The position numbers and the translations under genes are program-made. The notes under the pieces were generated by a model that did no database searches, was not told the DNA's origin, and was given only the letters and a program-made list of their open reading frames with translations. Below are positions 12,826-26,643 of a stretch of 64,000 bases of DNA, piece by piece (the first letter of the stretch is position 1; the number at the start of each line of letters is the position of its first letter). The DNA lies in contig OX235263.1 of assembly GCA_944472135.2 (NCBI GenBank), positions 32,045,379 through 32,109,378 on the forward strand, given 5' to 3'. Source of the DNA: Trichobilharzia regenti. Its lineage: Eukaryota > Platyhelminthes > Trematoda > Strigeidida > Schistosomatidae.

Positions 12826-13240
12826 TGAGATGCTCACTAGCGACTAGCCCTACTCAGGTAGGTAATTAGTTGCCCGGGCTTCTAGTGGGAAGTCGTGACC
12901 AGTATGGTACAGCAAGTCGGGCGTGAGAACAAATACTCGCCGAAGATATCGGCTAGTTGCCGCGCTATGTCGTGAATTGGTAGAAGTTGGAATTCATGGA
13001 CAGGTCATTGGACCTGGTCTCAGTAGCTTAATGGCCTATGAGCTCGCCTTGTAACCAGAAGATCCTGGGTTCTAAAGCTGGCGCGATGGGTGCCTACCGA
13101 TGAAGAGTCCCTCGCTAGGACGAAACGGCTGTCCAGTACACCCAGGTGGGTTTAGCAATGGTTCTCTAACCGATGTCATCTCACGATAAAATCCTCCAAT
13201 CAATCAAAGCAAAATCCCTACAAAACCAATACTTGACAAC
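12826..13240 (+). repeat. Family B full-length copy
   Basis: About 415 bp: 5' region GATGCTCACTAGCGACTAGC, tRNA-like GCTTAATGGCCTATGAGCTC with a damaged B box, hammerhead-like module (CCGATGAAGAGTCC, then GGACGAAACGG), tail ending CCAATACTTGACA. Confidence 0.8.
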
Positions 13241-13839
13241 TAGTCAGAATTTATTGATCAAATCGCTAGAGTGGCTAACATATTAACTAATACAAACCTG
13301 TAATCTAATACTGGATGTTCAATGGAGTCACAAGATTGAATTTCTAGCCTATGAATACTTATCAGTTGACAGAGCCCATATTACCTGAGACAGTTGAGAC
13401 TAAAGACGATTTGAAATTAGTTGAATCATACAAATTGAAAAAATCTAGTCAATAATATAAGTAAAATAGAAGGAAATTTGAAGGTGATCTACCTGATAGA
13501 TAGAGTATCAAGACTGAACAACTCCTGATTAGTTGCTTCCACTAAATGTAGGACGCTCAACAAGATAACTTGAAAAATTCTACTTTAGTAATGATCAACT
13601 AAGGAATTTTAAGTACTTTCGAAATCGCATTAATGCAGAAAAATACTTGCCATCGATGTTGACGAATAAACTAAGCCAAGCCATATAGTTATAAAGCGGT
13701 AGAGAAAAAGAAGATTAAAATGAAAATAGTGAATTATTAAAGATGAAGTAGAGACAAAAGACAAAATAATTAAGTACAGACTGTTAAGGAAGTGCATATT
13801 TTCATTTAAATAAAATCGAACTCAAGCGTATAACTGAAT
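13241..13839. other. No gene seen
   Basis: AT-rich, unassigned. Confidence 0.5.
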
Positions 13840-14145
13840 CGTCAGTGGTCCAGTGGTGGATTTCTCGCCAACTTATTACGTGGTCGGATGAGGTTCGATT
13901 CCCAGCTGAAGCACTCGTACACCTCGTCTAGCCGGCAGTAAGACTGGTAAAAAAGGAAAGTTGGGTGTGAGCCTAGCAACCTCATCCTGTGAAGAAAACT
14001 GCAACTGAAACCAGGGCTTCGTGTGCTCTTGCAAGTGTGTGTGGGTGGTTATAACCTCTCGGCTGCCCACACTGTGGATACTGGAAACTCGAAACTCTAG
14101 ACTGAATCCCACTGTTCCACTCGGCACGCAAAGGAATGATGATGT
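13840..14145 (+). repeat. Family A2 SINE, diverged, with insertion
   Basis: Head GTCAGTGGTCCAGTGGTGG and GGTTCGATTCCC box, A2 tail GGAAAGTTGGGTGTGAGCC, plus about 70 extra bases (GTGTGGGTGGTTATAACC...GGCTGCCCAC) that also occur near 55.6 kb. Confidence 0.65.
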
Positions 14146-14777
14146 GTAACTGAGACCAACTCAGATCATTATTCAATAATCAGTGGTTTCTACTGACAGA
14201 ACACAATAAGACTAAAAACAACTACCTGAACTACAAATCGTCTTCATCATTTCAAAAATCAATCTGCATTTTACCACATAGATTGCTCCGATCCTATATG
14301 AAGCTTTGTTACCTAATATGAGGCCGTTTACACTGTTTTTCATTTCACAGATTATTACAAGATGAAATAACGATGCAGAGATTGAGAGAGCCTTTGATAC
14401 TGTCACTGAAAAAATGGTAATTAGAGTGAATTTTCATTCAACACATTAGCTAACGAATCTCTCGGCTAATCAGGGTCTGTAAAGGTTGGAATAGAAAAGA
14501 CAGATTTTCACCAGCGTCTTAATGAAAAAGTCCATAGGAACAAGAGTTATTCGCAAAGGCTATGCGCTGTGACACATTTCCATATATTACTTCATATGAG
14601 AGACTATACCACAATACCCGTGCATTAGTGCAGCCAAGTAATGTCTGAAGGTGAAAAGACATTAGGTGTCGAACTCAAATAAATGCATTTGCCCTACTAG
14701 AGAATTCAGATGCAACACATGACGTCAAGAACTAACTGTTTTCCCCTATCAGATTTAGTTATCCGGAGTCCATGTTG

Positions 14778-15905
14778 GTTTTCTATTATTATTATTATTG
14801 CTTCCTTTAATTCCTAGAGAAACATAGGACTTCAGCCACACGTCTCCACTGCGTTCGGTTCTCTCCTAACGATTTCATCTGGCTCCACGACCCCCCACAT
14901 GCTTTCATCTCCTCTTCACATGACCTCCTCCAAGTCACCCTCGCACTGACGACCAACTCGCCGCTTCCTTTTCGAGTTCCACTCGAGGGGTTGTCTAGTG
15001 ATGTCACTTGATTGTTTCCTCAGAGTATGGCCGATCCACCTAACTCCATTTCTTCCTGGTTATTTGTTGCACAATCAGTTCCTAGTTGGTTTGCTGATCT
15101 CTTCCGGGCGGCCATCTGATCTTGAGTATTGATCGAAGACAACTGTTAATGAAGGTCTGTAGTTTGTTTGAGATGCTCTTTACGACGCGCCAAGTCTCCG
15201 ATCCATATAGTAGCACTAACTTCACATTGGAGTTGAAAATACGGATCTTATTTTTCATGTTAAGTGCTGTTGACCTTCACAGTCTTGAGAATAATAAAAG
15301 CTTGTCTTGTTTTCCGGATCCTCGCTTTGATATGCTCATCAGTTCTGTCTGTCTGTAGTTGAAACGATGCTTCCCAGATAGGTAGGTAGGTAAAGGAGGT
15401 TGTTTCTTTCAGGTTCCTTCCATTTATTCTGATTGTTGGTGTTGGCCAGGAATTTTCATCACCTACTTCTGTTTTCTCTATGTTCACCTGAAGTGAAGTT
15501 CTATCCTTGATGCTTCTTCTGCCAACTTGTCACTTTTCACTTGTATATCGTCCGGTTTGTGACAAGTCAGATATTTATCATCGGTGAAATCCAGATCCTC
15601 GAAGATTTTTGTGTGGATCCACTCTACGCTTGTCTCTGCGTTGCCCGCTGTCTGTCTGTCTGTCGCATTATCCAGTCTACCACAATCAGGAAAATCATTG
15701 GAGATAGTAGGCAGCCAGCTTGTCTTATTCCGTCTTCACTTCGAAGGATTCCGTAGGTTTCCCGTTGTGGATTACTTGGCATGCAGCATTGTCGTACAAC
15801 TGTTGAATGAGATATATAATTGTCGGCGGCACCCCGTAGTTGCCAAAATCACCTCTCGATCGTCGAAGGCCTTTTCAAAGTCTATGAAGTTGAAATAGAG
15901 AAGTT
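14778..15905 (-). mobile_element. LINE type 1 relic with reverse transcriptase end
   Basis: Minus strand: FIDFEKAFDDREVI (catalytic domain block), FEDLDFTDD (the F-A-D-D site, altered), [27 protein letters not shown] and the ATT-repeat tail. Many stops. Confidence 0.85.
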
Positions 15906-16504
15906 GGTTGTGTATTCATATATAATTCATGTTCTGAAAAACTATGCTATCTAGTTCAAATTCTCTGTGGCTATCAAGAAAGTAGTCTCCCCTATTATTT
16001 AAACATTGGAACAATCAATACCAACCTAAGTCGATAAGTTCAACAACCTCAAGTTCCAATTCTGATTTATTTTTGCTACTAAATACTACCAACCAATGAC
16101 TTCCAGTATTTCAGGCTTCTATCTGGTTCAACACGAATACTCTATACTAATGCGCCATCTACTTGCCACTAAAGCCTATTTCAGACGTTCTTTAAAGTAC
16201 TGAGCTCATCAGTTCAGTTTTCCGCCTAATAAAAACGGTCTACCGGATTGTCTTTTTATGACAATTATTTCCACAAAGCCATCATGCATTTCCTACGGAT
16301 TCTTTTAGTGAGTCTTAACAAAATTCTATCACCGATCAATATTGCTTCTGAACATTAGATGAATACACACACACAAACATACACACTACATGTCTTACTT
16401 TTCAGTACTTTCTCAAACAAAACTATTACTTATAGTCTAGAATAAGTTATTACTTAATCAATTCAGTGTTCAGACCGATTTGAAATATGAAAATACCTGA
16501 CTGG

Positions 16505-17100
16505 TTTCAACATAGAACTTTGCACCAATGTGCAGCAGTTCAAGTCGCCACACTTCACTTAGCACACAAAGCCAGAGAAGAAGAAAGTAAAAAGAAACAC
16601 AAAATAGAGACAGTAAACAGGGATATGAGGCAAAAACAATAGTAATATCGAATAACAATATAGTTTCATTGGAAATTATAAGTCACAGGAAGTGGATGCA
16701 TCTGCACCAGCCATTGAGAATGATTTCGAGCCATATCATCCATTGTTTCCAACCATTGGTTTTTACCGTCCTAAGGACCCCAACCGGTCAGAAAGTCTAC
16801 ACCTGCCTACGTGGCTGGCTGGCTTAAACTAACTGTTGTGGATTTCATTGACAGATGAAGCCATGTTTTGGTTTGACCACCACTAGCTGGCACTTTTCCG
16901 GCCTGATCATATGTCAGCTAACATTGTCCATCGAGGAAGGCGGTGGCTTGCTGGTGTGCATGCGTAATACACATTCTAACCATCTCAATCGATGTAACTT
17001 CACAACCTCGTCTGTTGATCCCCCCCCCACTTTACCTAGCACTCGACCGATGCCTGACCTCAATATTGCTCACCCTATACGGAAGATAGAAAGCAGGCAC
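16505..17100 (-). mobile_element. LINE type 2 3' relic
   Basis: Minus strand from the end GCAACTTGAACTGCTGCACA through SMKSTTVSLSQ / GRCRL-like readings to the GGQTKTW block. Confidence 0.65.
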
Positions 17101-17998
17101 CTATGATTAAATACAGCTAGCTTTTTTCATGTCTTCCAAGTGAAAATACCATATATAATGACACCGGATTTTAACGCATATAGAATATGTGAACAGAAAA
17201 AAAAACACGTAAAAAACTTGTAAAAACAATAAGATACATAAATAAAAACCACCCTACTGAAGAGAAAAAATTTTTATATACTTCGAAAAGTGATATGATA
17301 TCATGTAATAAAGTTCATTTATAAAAAAAAAATTACAACATACATAAAGGAAATGATTTATGAAAACAGCGACATATTTAGAAAAATTGAATAAATAAAA
17401 TAGGAATTAATATTGAATTATACATACACAGAATAATAATAAAAAAAGAAGAGATAAATGAGCAGTAGTTAAGCGAAAGACACAGTATAATACCATCTCT
17501 TGGAAAGGCTTACTTGGATATATATGGAGAGAGACAGAGACTGCTTATATACACATAAATAATACAAAGTACAAAAAAGCATATTACATAATACTTTAAA
17601 GATAGAAGGAGAGGTTTAAGTAAGCAGGAGGTACTAGAAATGTTGTGATGAACATCAATCACTTTACTACAGTCCACTTCTTTGTTTTTATCTTTGGCAC
17701 TTTTAATGATTAGCAAAGGTAACTGCATGAATGTTCAGTGTGTTGTTCATGTAATCAAATTAGCCCGTCACCCCGTCGCCACCCCTCTCCCCGGTCATCG
17801 TCTTCATTTTTAGTAATAACTGATAAGCACTCGCTCTTAGATAGGAGTAACATGTGTTTAAGATGAGAATAATTTGATGACAGACAACAGAATACTACTA
17901 TTATTCTGTGTGTAATTGCATATAAAAAGGATTGAAAATTGATTTCATCATGTGTTGATGCTGAGCGAAGGAATAAAGTCAAAAACAATAAGAATGAA

Positions 17999-18041
<43 letters not shown>

Positions 18042-18343
18042 TACTAGCTACTTTACCAGCTGTAGCAATCAAATTCCTTTTTTTTTCTTACAGACATATG
18101 TGTTGTATTGACACAAATATGAATAGTAGAAAAAGGAAGAAATGTACTGCCTGCCTAGCTAGGTAGGTAGGCAGTAAACTGGACGACAATTTGTTCATAA
18201 ATTGATAACAGCTCAGATAAATGAAAAGTTTGATAAAGAAGAATAAATTACAGTTGAATAATACAGACTTAAGCATGTACAGATAAATGAGAGGAGAAAA
18301 ACAACAACAATAACAGGAAGCTGTCAATACGAAATTGACACTT
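17101..18343. other. No gene seen; region 3' of GK5
   Basis: Poly-A/T-rich, with a (TA)n run at 18001. ORFs here are low complexity. Confidence 0.5.
18001..18040. repeat. (TA)n microsatellite
   Basis: Uninterrupted AT dinucleotide run 3' of GK5. Confidence 0.95.
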
Positions 18344-18349
18344 TTTATT
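18344..18349 (-). promoter_or_regulatory. Candidate polyadenylation signal of GK5
   Basis: AATAAA on the minus strand 57 nt past the GK5 stop; the first canonical hexamer downstream. Cleavage site not determined. Confidence 0.45.
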
Positions 18350-18405
18350 TCATTTTCACGACCCCAGTTGATTATCCCCATCTACCCATCCATCCATCCA
18401 TCTAT

Positions 18406-18671
18406 TTACACATTTCTGATCAAAGGTAATCTATGCGGATGTGAAGCACGTATATGCGACCAAATTTGATAACGTTGTTTTACAGATTTACATATTTCTG
18501 CTGATTGAGGTATAAAACGTCTACGGAGGTTAGAATGATTCATCTTCAGGTTGTCAATTTCATTACTTTCATCCTTTGTAGGATATGTATCAACAGATAA
18601 GGAGTTATTTGATTCTGACCGGAGTCGATTGTGTAGTGCTTCGTTAGCTGCAGAAAAACTCGACCATATGC
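18406..18671 (-). CDS. GK5: GK5 exon 11, C-terminus and stop
   Basis: Acceptor ATCTTTTAG. It starts [13 protein letters not shown] and ends with a basic region, [19 protein letters not shown] then [17 protein letters not shown] and TAA. The F-x-P-Q ... Y-x-x-W pattern matches the end of FGGY kinases. Confidence 0.9.
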
Positions 18672-21600
18672 CTAAAAGATAAATTATGTTAAAAGAAAAA
18701 ACGAGTGAATAAATTGAGAACACTTTCATTGGAGAACTTTATCATTTTGGATGTGTTTTTAAACAAAAAATTTTTTTTCTCTCGTTAACCTCAATAGCAT
18801 ATATAAGTATTCTCATTTAAGGACCAGTTAGATTTTGGCACAAAATCTGTTTCATTTCATTTCTAGGGTAGAACTTGTTTTGTTCACATGTGTCATATAT
18901 CTTTTTGTTAGAACTCAAAGCAGCTAAATACGAAGAATTCATTTCAAAATGTGGAATTACAATGCAAACTAGCGTGTTTTTCCTGACTATTATGTTTGTG
19001 AAGACTGGGTCAATGAAATCAATACATATTTTTTGTTGTGCCCTAGGTATGAGGTTATGCATCGCCACTGACTAATTTAGTTGTAGCATGAGAGTAGAGT
19101 ATTTCCTTCTGGGTGGTGACTCAATTCCGTTCAGAGCTATATTTTGTGCAAACGTGGAAACCTTTGGCTTGAAAGCTATACAATACATGTATCACTGAAT
19201 AACAAGCGATATAGCTGTCAAAAATTTACTAAAACATCTGGTTTCTATAAAAACATAACTTTTATTGATTTGACAATCTAAGCCACTCTTGGACTCAACA
19301 AGCATAGCAAAGTAACTTTTCTAAAACCTTTGCAGTACTTTGTATTTTGGGGATTTTCACTCTTTTAAGCAATTTAGACATTACTGTTATCACACACCAT
19401 AATATTGTTGTTTAATTTCATCATAGATGTACTAATCAAATTGACCCGAACTGACTTAAGCGACTTAGGGGCTGACTTGTTAATAGGGTACAACCTTTAG
19501 TGAGTCTAATTATACGGATGATACAGTCCTCTTAGGTGAAGACGCTGACAAAATGTAGAGTTTTCTGAACACCTTGAGCAGAAATCTTCAGGGGTGCTTG
19601 TTTGGTGTGTCATTAGCTCCCTTCAAGGAGTGGACTAGACCGACTCCTAGTTTAAAGATAGGCAGTGAAATCGTAGAGCGTGTTGATGCACCAATCCAAA
19701 TGGACTGATCGTTGATGATGTCTCACCACGGATACAAAAGGCTCATATGGCATTTGTCAAATTAAGTCATCTCTGGTGTAGACGTGATGTCCGGCTACCA
19801 ATCTAGGGTCGTGTGTACTGCGTACAAGTTCACTCTATCCTCCTTTGTGGCTATGAGACGTTACCATTGGAGGTGCAAGACATGAAAAAAAACTAGCTTT
19901 GGTGTAATATGATTAGTAATATTAAGCTAGGCGTAGAGTGTTAGGTAAACAGGGCAGATAAATCGTTGAAATTCCGAAGCTAAATAGATTGAGACGAGTA
20001 GGACATGTGTTACGCATGCCGAGCCATCAACTTCCTCAACGAGCAACGTTAGCAGACACAAGATTAGGTTGGAAATGTGATACCAGTGGTCATCAACCTA
20101 TAAAGTATTTGATAGCTGTTTTGGACCACGTAGGGAGGTGTAAACTATTTCGTTGAGGTCAGTGGCATGCTAAAAACCAATGATTGGAGACAATTGGTGA
20201 TATGGCTCAAAATTGTTCTCGATGATGGCACAGGTACATTCACTTTTTGTTACTATTCTTTATCCCATTCATTTATGCTTATTCTACTGCCTCTATTGAC
20301 TTCCTTTCTCTACACTTGTGTGCTGTATGCTACGGCGACTTGAACAGCTACAATTCTGTGCAAAATTCTCTGTTGAAACTTGGTCAGTCAGTCAGTCATA
20401 TCGTATAAGATCAATATTCATTCAAAAGTTGACCTAGTCATTTTTCAAACAGTCAAACAAAACGCCTTTCTCTTCTTACTTCCACTCTTTCTATTTTCTT
20501 CATGATTTAAAATTTCTACAAATGCTTTCAAACCATTACTACTAACTGCTATCGTATATATACATATAACTATATAACTATATATATATATATATTGTTG
20601 TTGTTGTTGTTTAAATTTAATACAAAATACAAATAAACACAGTTTGATAAACAAAAATGTCATGTGATCAACTATTTTATACCAGAAGTATACATATATG
20701 TATACTGTACAATTACACCTAGTGAAAAAACAAACAATAAAAATACCGATGAAATTGCTGAGGGTTTGTTTATTTATTTGTTCATTGAAATAATCAGAAA
20801 AATTCATTTCACTACCTTATTTGGACTACTAATCATGGTGTATCAATGGAAACACCTGTGTGTGTATGTGTTTGCATTATTATTATTCCTTTGAACTTCA
20901 ACGGTACTTCACCATTTCACCCTGCTCTCTACAGCCTTTCTTGGCCGACTCCAAAGTTCCCCACAAGTTTTCATCTTCAAGTGTTGGTTTGTAGGGATTT
21001 CACTGATTGATTACCGGATTTCATCGTGAACTGATATCCGTTAGAGAACCATTGGAAAACTCACCTGGATGTGCTAGACAGCTAACTGTTCCGTCCTAGT
21101 TTGAGACTCTTCATCAGTACGCATCCACCGCCATGGTTCGAACCAAGAACCTCCTGGTTACAACACAAGCTTGTAGACAATTGGGCCACTAGGACACGAT
21201 CCAATGGCCTGTTCATGGATTCCAGCTTCTGACAATTCACGACATAGCACAACCACTAGCCGATCACTTCAGCGAGTATTTGTTCTCACACCCTACTGTT
21301 CACGACTCCCCACTAGAATTCCAGGTAACTACCTACCTGAATAGGGCCAGTCGCTAGTGAGCGTCTCATTGATATCCAAGTGTTCGTGTGTAGGGATTTG
21401 GCTGATTGGTTATAGGATTTCATCGTGAGCTCGTCATTTAATCAGAAGGTCCTGGGTCCGAACTCTGGAGGTGGGTGCATGGTGATGGGGAGTCCCAAAC
21501 TTGGGTGGAGCAGTTGGCTGTCGAGTACTCCCAGGTTTTCCAATGATTTTCTAACTGATGTCAGTTCCTGTTGAAATCCTGTAACCAAGGTTTCACTTCC

Positions 21601-24600
21601 TTTTCACACAATCCCATCCATGTTACCCTCGGAGCCACACTCAACTCGCAGTTTATCAATTCGGGTTCCACACGAGGGACTACTTGGCACGCGATGTCAT
21701 TCAACGGTCTCCTCAGTATGATGCTAATCCACCCCTATTTTCTTCAGCATATTTATTGAACATTAGGATCTCGGTTGGTTCTTACCAGAGTCTCCTGTTG
21801 CTCATGTTTTTCGGTCATCTGATATCTTCATTATCAAGAGAAGGCAGTTGTTGATAAATGTCTGCAGCCTACTGAAAATGGTGTTGATGACGCACGTGCA
21901 GGGTCTCTTAACCATAGAGAAGCACTGACTTTTGTGGTGAAAACATGAATCGTTTCTTGCACTTGATAGAGAAGATTTCCACACAGATGTAAGCTCATCT
22001 TGCTTTCTTCATCCATGCCGATTGCAGGTGGATGAGGGATGCTGCCCAGATAGGTGAAAAAGTGACTTCCTTCAAATCTCTTCCGGTGATGAAGACTGGT
22101 GTTTGTTGTTGTTCTGTTTAAGCTACTTGTTCTACCAACTTGTTAGTTTTTGCCTACATGTCTTCAAGTTTATGAGACATTAGATACAAATCATCCATCA
22201 AGACACTTAATCGCCGATGACACTGAATAGCAACTGGATTATGTAGTAAATTGACAAATGTTGGATGTAATGGTCACGAAATCGTGTCATAACATGACAG
22301 GTGTGAACTGGATATCCTATACAGTTGTTGATGAACACAGCTGTAAATTCTCCAAGTGCTCTTTTGTCTTTAACGATTCTATAGCTGTTAGCCTGTGATG
22401 AAAATCACTACCGTAAGATGAAATAATTCGATTTCAAAATCTTTAATTATATTGGATTAACTATCAAGATTTACTGCAACCTAACATATACGAAAAGGTG
22501 ACAGGAATGTTTTTCACATACAAAATTACACTTATATTTCACTGGTAAGTTTCTCCACCTGTATTACATAATTGCACTGATAAGTTTATATATACATATA
22601 GTTCACTAATGTTCTTACCTGCACCAACACCTGCAGAGATCGCTGCACCTACACAACTGCATTCTTCAGTACCACTACGTTCAACTGGAATCCCGATTAC
22701 ATTTGATATGCGTTGAAGCAGCCAGTTTGAACGGGCTACATTACCGTTTACATAGACAACTGATGGAGAAAGACCTGGAAAAGAGGAAAAATAAGTAAAT
22801 AAAGTAAACAGATTGATGCAGTTTTCACTCATTGTAGTTATGTACTAAGAATCATCATAGTATTTTTACGATAGCCAACTATACTGTCCATAATTTAGAT
22901 TTCACGAACTGAAATCATCGGGTTGTTATGGAGTACTGGACAGCTGTTCAAGCCTAGTTTGGGAGTCATCATCAGTACTTATCACCCATTGGGGTTTGGA
23001 TTCAGGACTTTCCGATTACAAGGTAAGAGAACAGTTGCTCGCCAGTGACATTGGCTGGAGGTTGCACCATACATCGTGAATTGGTAGAAGTTGGCGTTCA
23101 TGAGTCATTTAATCAGGCTGAATGGTCTATGGGCATACCTTGTAACCACAAGGTTCTGGATTCGAACCCTGGAGAGTGTGTGCTGATAAAGAGTTCCAAA
23201 CTAGGACGAAACAACTATCCAGTACACTCTGGTTTTCCAATGGTTCTCTAACTGATGTCATATCGTGATCAAATCTGTAACCAATCAAATGCCTGCAAAC
23301 CAACACTTGAGAACTTGGAATTTGTCAACCAGTAACTATTCGAGGCTTGAATGAAACCCTGATTGGTGAATCAGTTCAGAACTTCCACACAAACTTTGTC
23401 AGAATAGAGATATTAAAGAACTGCCATTTATAGCCTGTTTGGATGCGATAAAGCAGTTACAACTTTTTCCCTAATACAAACCTTATCGCTACAAAGTCTG
23501 AGTGTTCAACGTTTTGAAATTCTTCTTCCACAAACCAAAAAGGCGACACAGATGGTTTTCTGCTGCCACACTTATTTGTCAGCAGTATATCCTTACCCAC
23601 AGTTATCCACTGTAAACTTAGCCGCCTACAAAATGATGGTAACTGCAACAGTATCAGAGACACTGTTACTAGTCACTGGCAGTGTTATTAATATTTCGGT
23701 CCGTAAGCTATTGAAATACGTTCAACTGAGTGATTATGTACTTCTTTGAATAAACGTAGGTCAATAAACTCTACCCTAAACTACCAAGCTCAGGGATGAT
23801 ATGCAGAAATATGAAAGTGTTAGTATAAATATCTTTTTAAAAAAAAACTTTATCTGCCTAATTTAAAGACACATTGTCACATGTTATTATTCAAGTTCTT
23901 TGACAATGTGAAGTGCAACATAATTTTACTTTGCATGAATACTGAAATCGACAGATTACTATTGTCCTGGTGGTATAAGCGTTTAAAATTCAGATAGGTA
24001 GTAAGCATGTCAGTGCACTGAACAATTAGCATGCATATATATATAATCAATAAAATGGAATACTGTAAATTTAAAAGACTGTGTAGTAGTTGTATTATTA
24101 GGAGTATTATGCATTTTTTACAGTTGTACGTCTACAGTATCTAAAAGAGTATATTCAATGGTTAAAGGTCATCGGCAGATCTAAGTTTCAAACTTATTGT
24201 TCGATGAATAACGCCAGAACTTTCTTTTCCTATGAAACTTTACGCCACTGTACACATGTAAACGGATTTCATTCATGGAGGAAACGAAAGATAAATTAGC
24301 GAATGAAATTCTCTTTATTGACGAAGTCATCCCAGAGGCTGTAGAACGATGTTTGCGTTTACTAAAGCACATACAGGTATACTATCGAATAATAATAATA
24401 ATAGGCGGGAAATAACGTTATTTTATACAGTTACTCGGAAGTAGTTTCTAAGGAAAGGAAAAAGAATGATGTAATAATCAATTCAAACCAGACCTTTGTA
24501 TGCATCTTTACCATGGTGTCACACTCCTTTCTTATTAAGCAATCCACCCTCTTACATTTTTCTTTTTGCGCATTTCAATAGTTGAATATTATTCTTCACC

Positions 24601-26612
24601 TTCTCATGTCAAGTGGACAGTCAACAAACTTAATTCTCTTCTAATAACAGTTTTCATCTTGTTGAATTTCAAACCTTTGCTTCTATTGTCTTGTTGGCTA
24701 TTTATTAGTCAACTTTCACCTATCTTTAAATATCATTCCCAAGTAACTGTACAAAATGATATCACAACCCCCCACCCGCATTAAATAAGGCAACTCAGTA
24801 GTGATACTTTGCTCGCCAAGGTAGTTGGGATATGTTAACCTAACTAGACACTACCATTCTTAAAGAAGTGGGGTCATATGGGAAAAGAGTGGTAGCCGTG
24901 GTAGTCAAACCAAAGAATGACAACGAATAATAACGGTGGATAACTAGCGATTGAATCATGTAGGAAGGTGGAGAAAGCTTGGTTACAGTCCTCGAGATGC
25001 TAAGAACCAATAGTTTGAAACTTATGATCAAATGGTCCAAATCCAATCATAACAACGGCGTCGATTTATTCACAGTATCATTATATTTGTGAATAATTTT
25101 TCAAAATATGCTAACCTGAATTTAAGCATTATTGTGTAAATTCCTACATTAACTGAATCATTAGTCAATCAACTCGACAATCACATCGGGTTGAGAAGGT
25201 AACTCAGTTGATGGCGAAACTCATTCTTATTTGCATCTCGGATGTAATCTGTCAGTGTATATGTACAGACCGCGACCATAGTGTAGCGGTTATCATGGCT
25301 GCCTTCTAAGCAGTCGATCCGGGTTTGACTCCCAGCGGTCGCAAGAGGTTTTGAAATGACTATTCATCAGCAACAGGGATCTCTGGGAGCGAAACGATTG
25401 CGAAACAAATAGGCAGGAAGAAATGGAGATGGATTGGCCATACGCTGAGGAAACCATCAAGTGACATCACCAGACAAGCCATCGCTCGAGTTGAACCCGA
25501 AAGGGAAGCGGCGAGTTGGTCGTCAGTACAAGGATGACTTGGAGGAAGTCATGTGAAAAGGAGATGAAAGCATCTGGGCAGACTTGTAGTGGGGTGAAAA
25601 AGTTGTCAGAAAACAGAAGGCAATGGAGATGCGCAGCTGAAGCCCTATGTTCCTCTAGGAATTAAAGGATATAATAATAATATAATAATTCATCCACCCC
25701 CTCAATCGGCCACATACACACCACACACAGACACGAACACTGCTCTATACCACTGAGTATTCCTCCCACACACACACCAACTCACTAGACAACTCTGTTC
25801 ACCTGCACAATTTTGTGCGTCGGTGGCACAGGGGTTAGGACACTCGCCGACCATGCACATGGTTCGAAGTTCGATCCCCGGCCGACGCACTCATTTACCT
25901 CGCTAAGCCAGAAATAATGCTGGTAAAGAGGAGAGGTTGAGCATGAGGCTAGCAACTTCATCCTGTAAAAGCAAACACTGCTAAAGAAACTTCAAGCCTC
26001 TAGCTTGAAACCCTATGTTCCACTGGGAACGTGAAAGAAAAATTATTATATTATTAAAATATGTAGAGAGGATGAAAAGACAACTGTTCTCTTGGTAGTT
26101 AATTTCCCCATTCTAATTGAACCTTATAGCTTAACAGTAAATTGATAGGTATCCAGTCGACAGAAGATGCAAACAAGTGTAAAAAATGATTAAAACTGAA
26201 CAAAAGTTTACACGTGTGTGTGGATAACAAGGATGGAATTATCGCACTAGATTGGGAAAAACGGTAAGAGACAATAAACTCTACAATGCAGTATCCTTGT
26301 TTATATTCGACAATATTCAGTCAAGTTAAAGATTTTTCAGTGAATTACAGCTTTCACGGTTCATATAAGAACTAAATAACTATCCAGATAGCCAAACCCC
26401 GAGAATTTGACAAACAAAAAACTGGTAGTAGGTGTAAGATAAGCAACCATACACCAGAAAAGTTAAGGGTTAAAGCATTATCGAATAAAACAAGTTTGAT
26501 GGTCACTTCTCTAGTTATTCAGAGTGCATGATATTTATGTAATCAATTCAACTGCGCGATTTTGAAATGCACTGTTATCACACTTGTTTATTTTTGTTAT
26601 TGAATGAATAGT

Positions 26613-26643
<31 letters not shown>

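Larger units (their letters stand above)
20880..22215 (-). mobile_element. LINE type 1 relic split by family B insertion
   Basis: The ATT tail and 3' end at 20880-20975 resume at 21595 and run to 22215 (reverse complement of the WRWIG... and GSETW regions). The break holds the B copies at 20976-21594. Confidence 0.7.

Noticed and set aside
14348..14413. Possible plus-strand exon (LLQDEITMQRLREPLILSLK)
   Set aside because: Has an acceptor and donor-like flank but no partner exon and only 22 codons.
17755..18072. 105-codon minus ORF near the GK5 3' end
   Set aside because: It reads through a (TA)n microsatellite (YIYIYI run) and low-complexity DNA.
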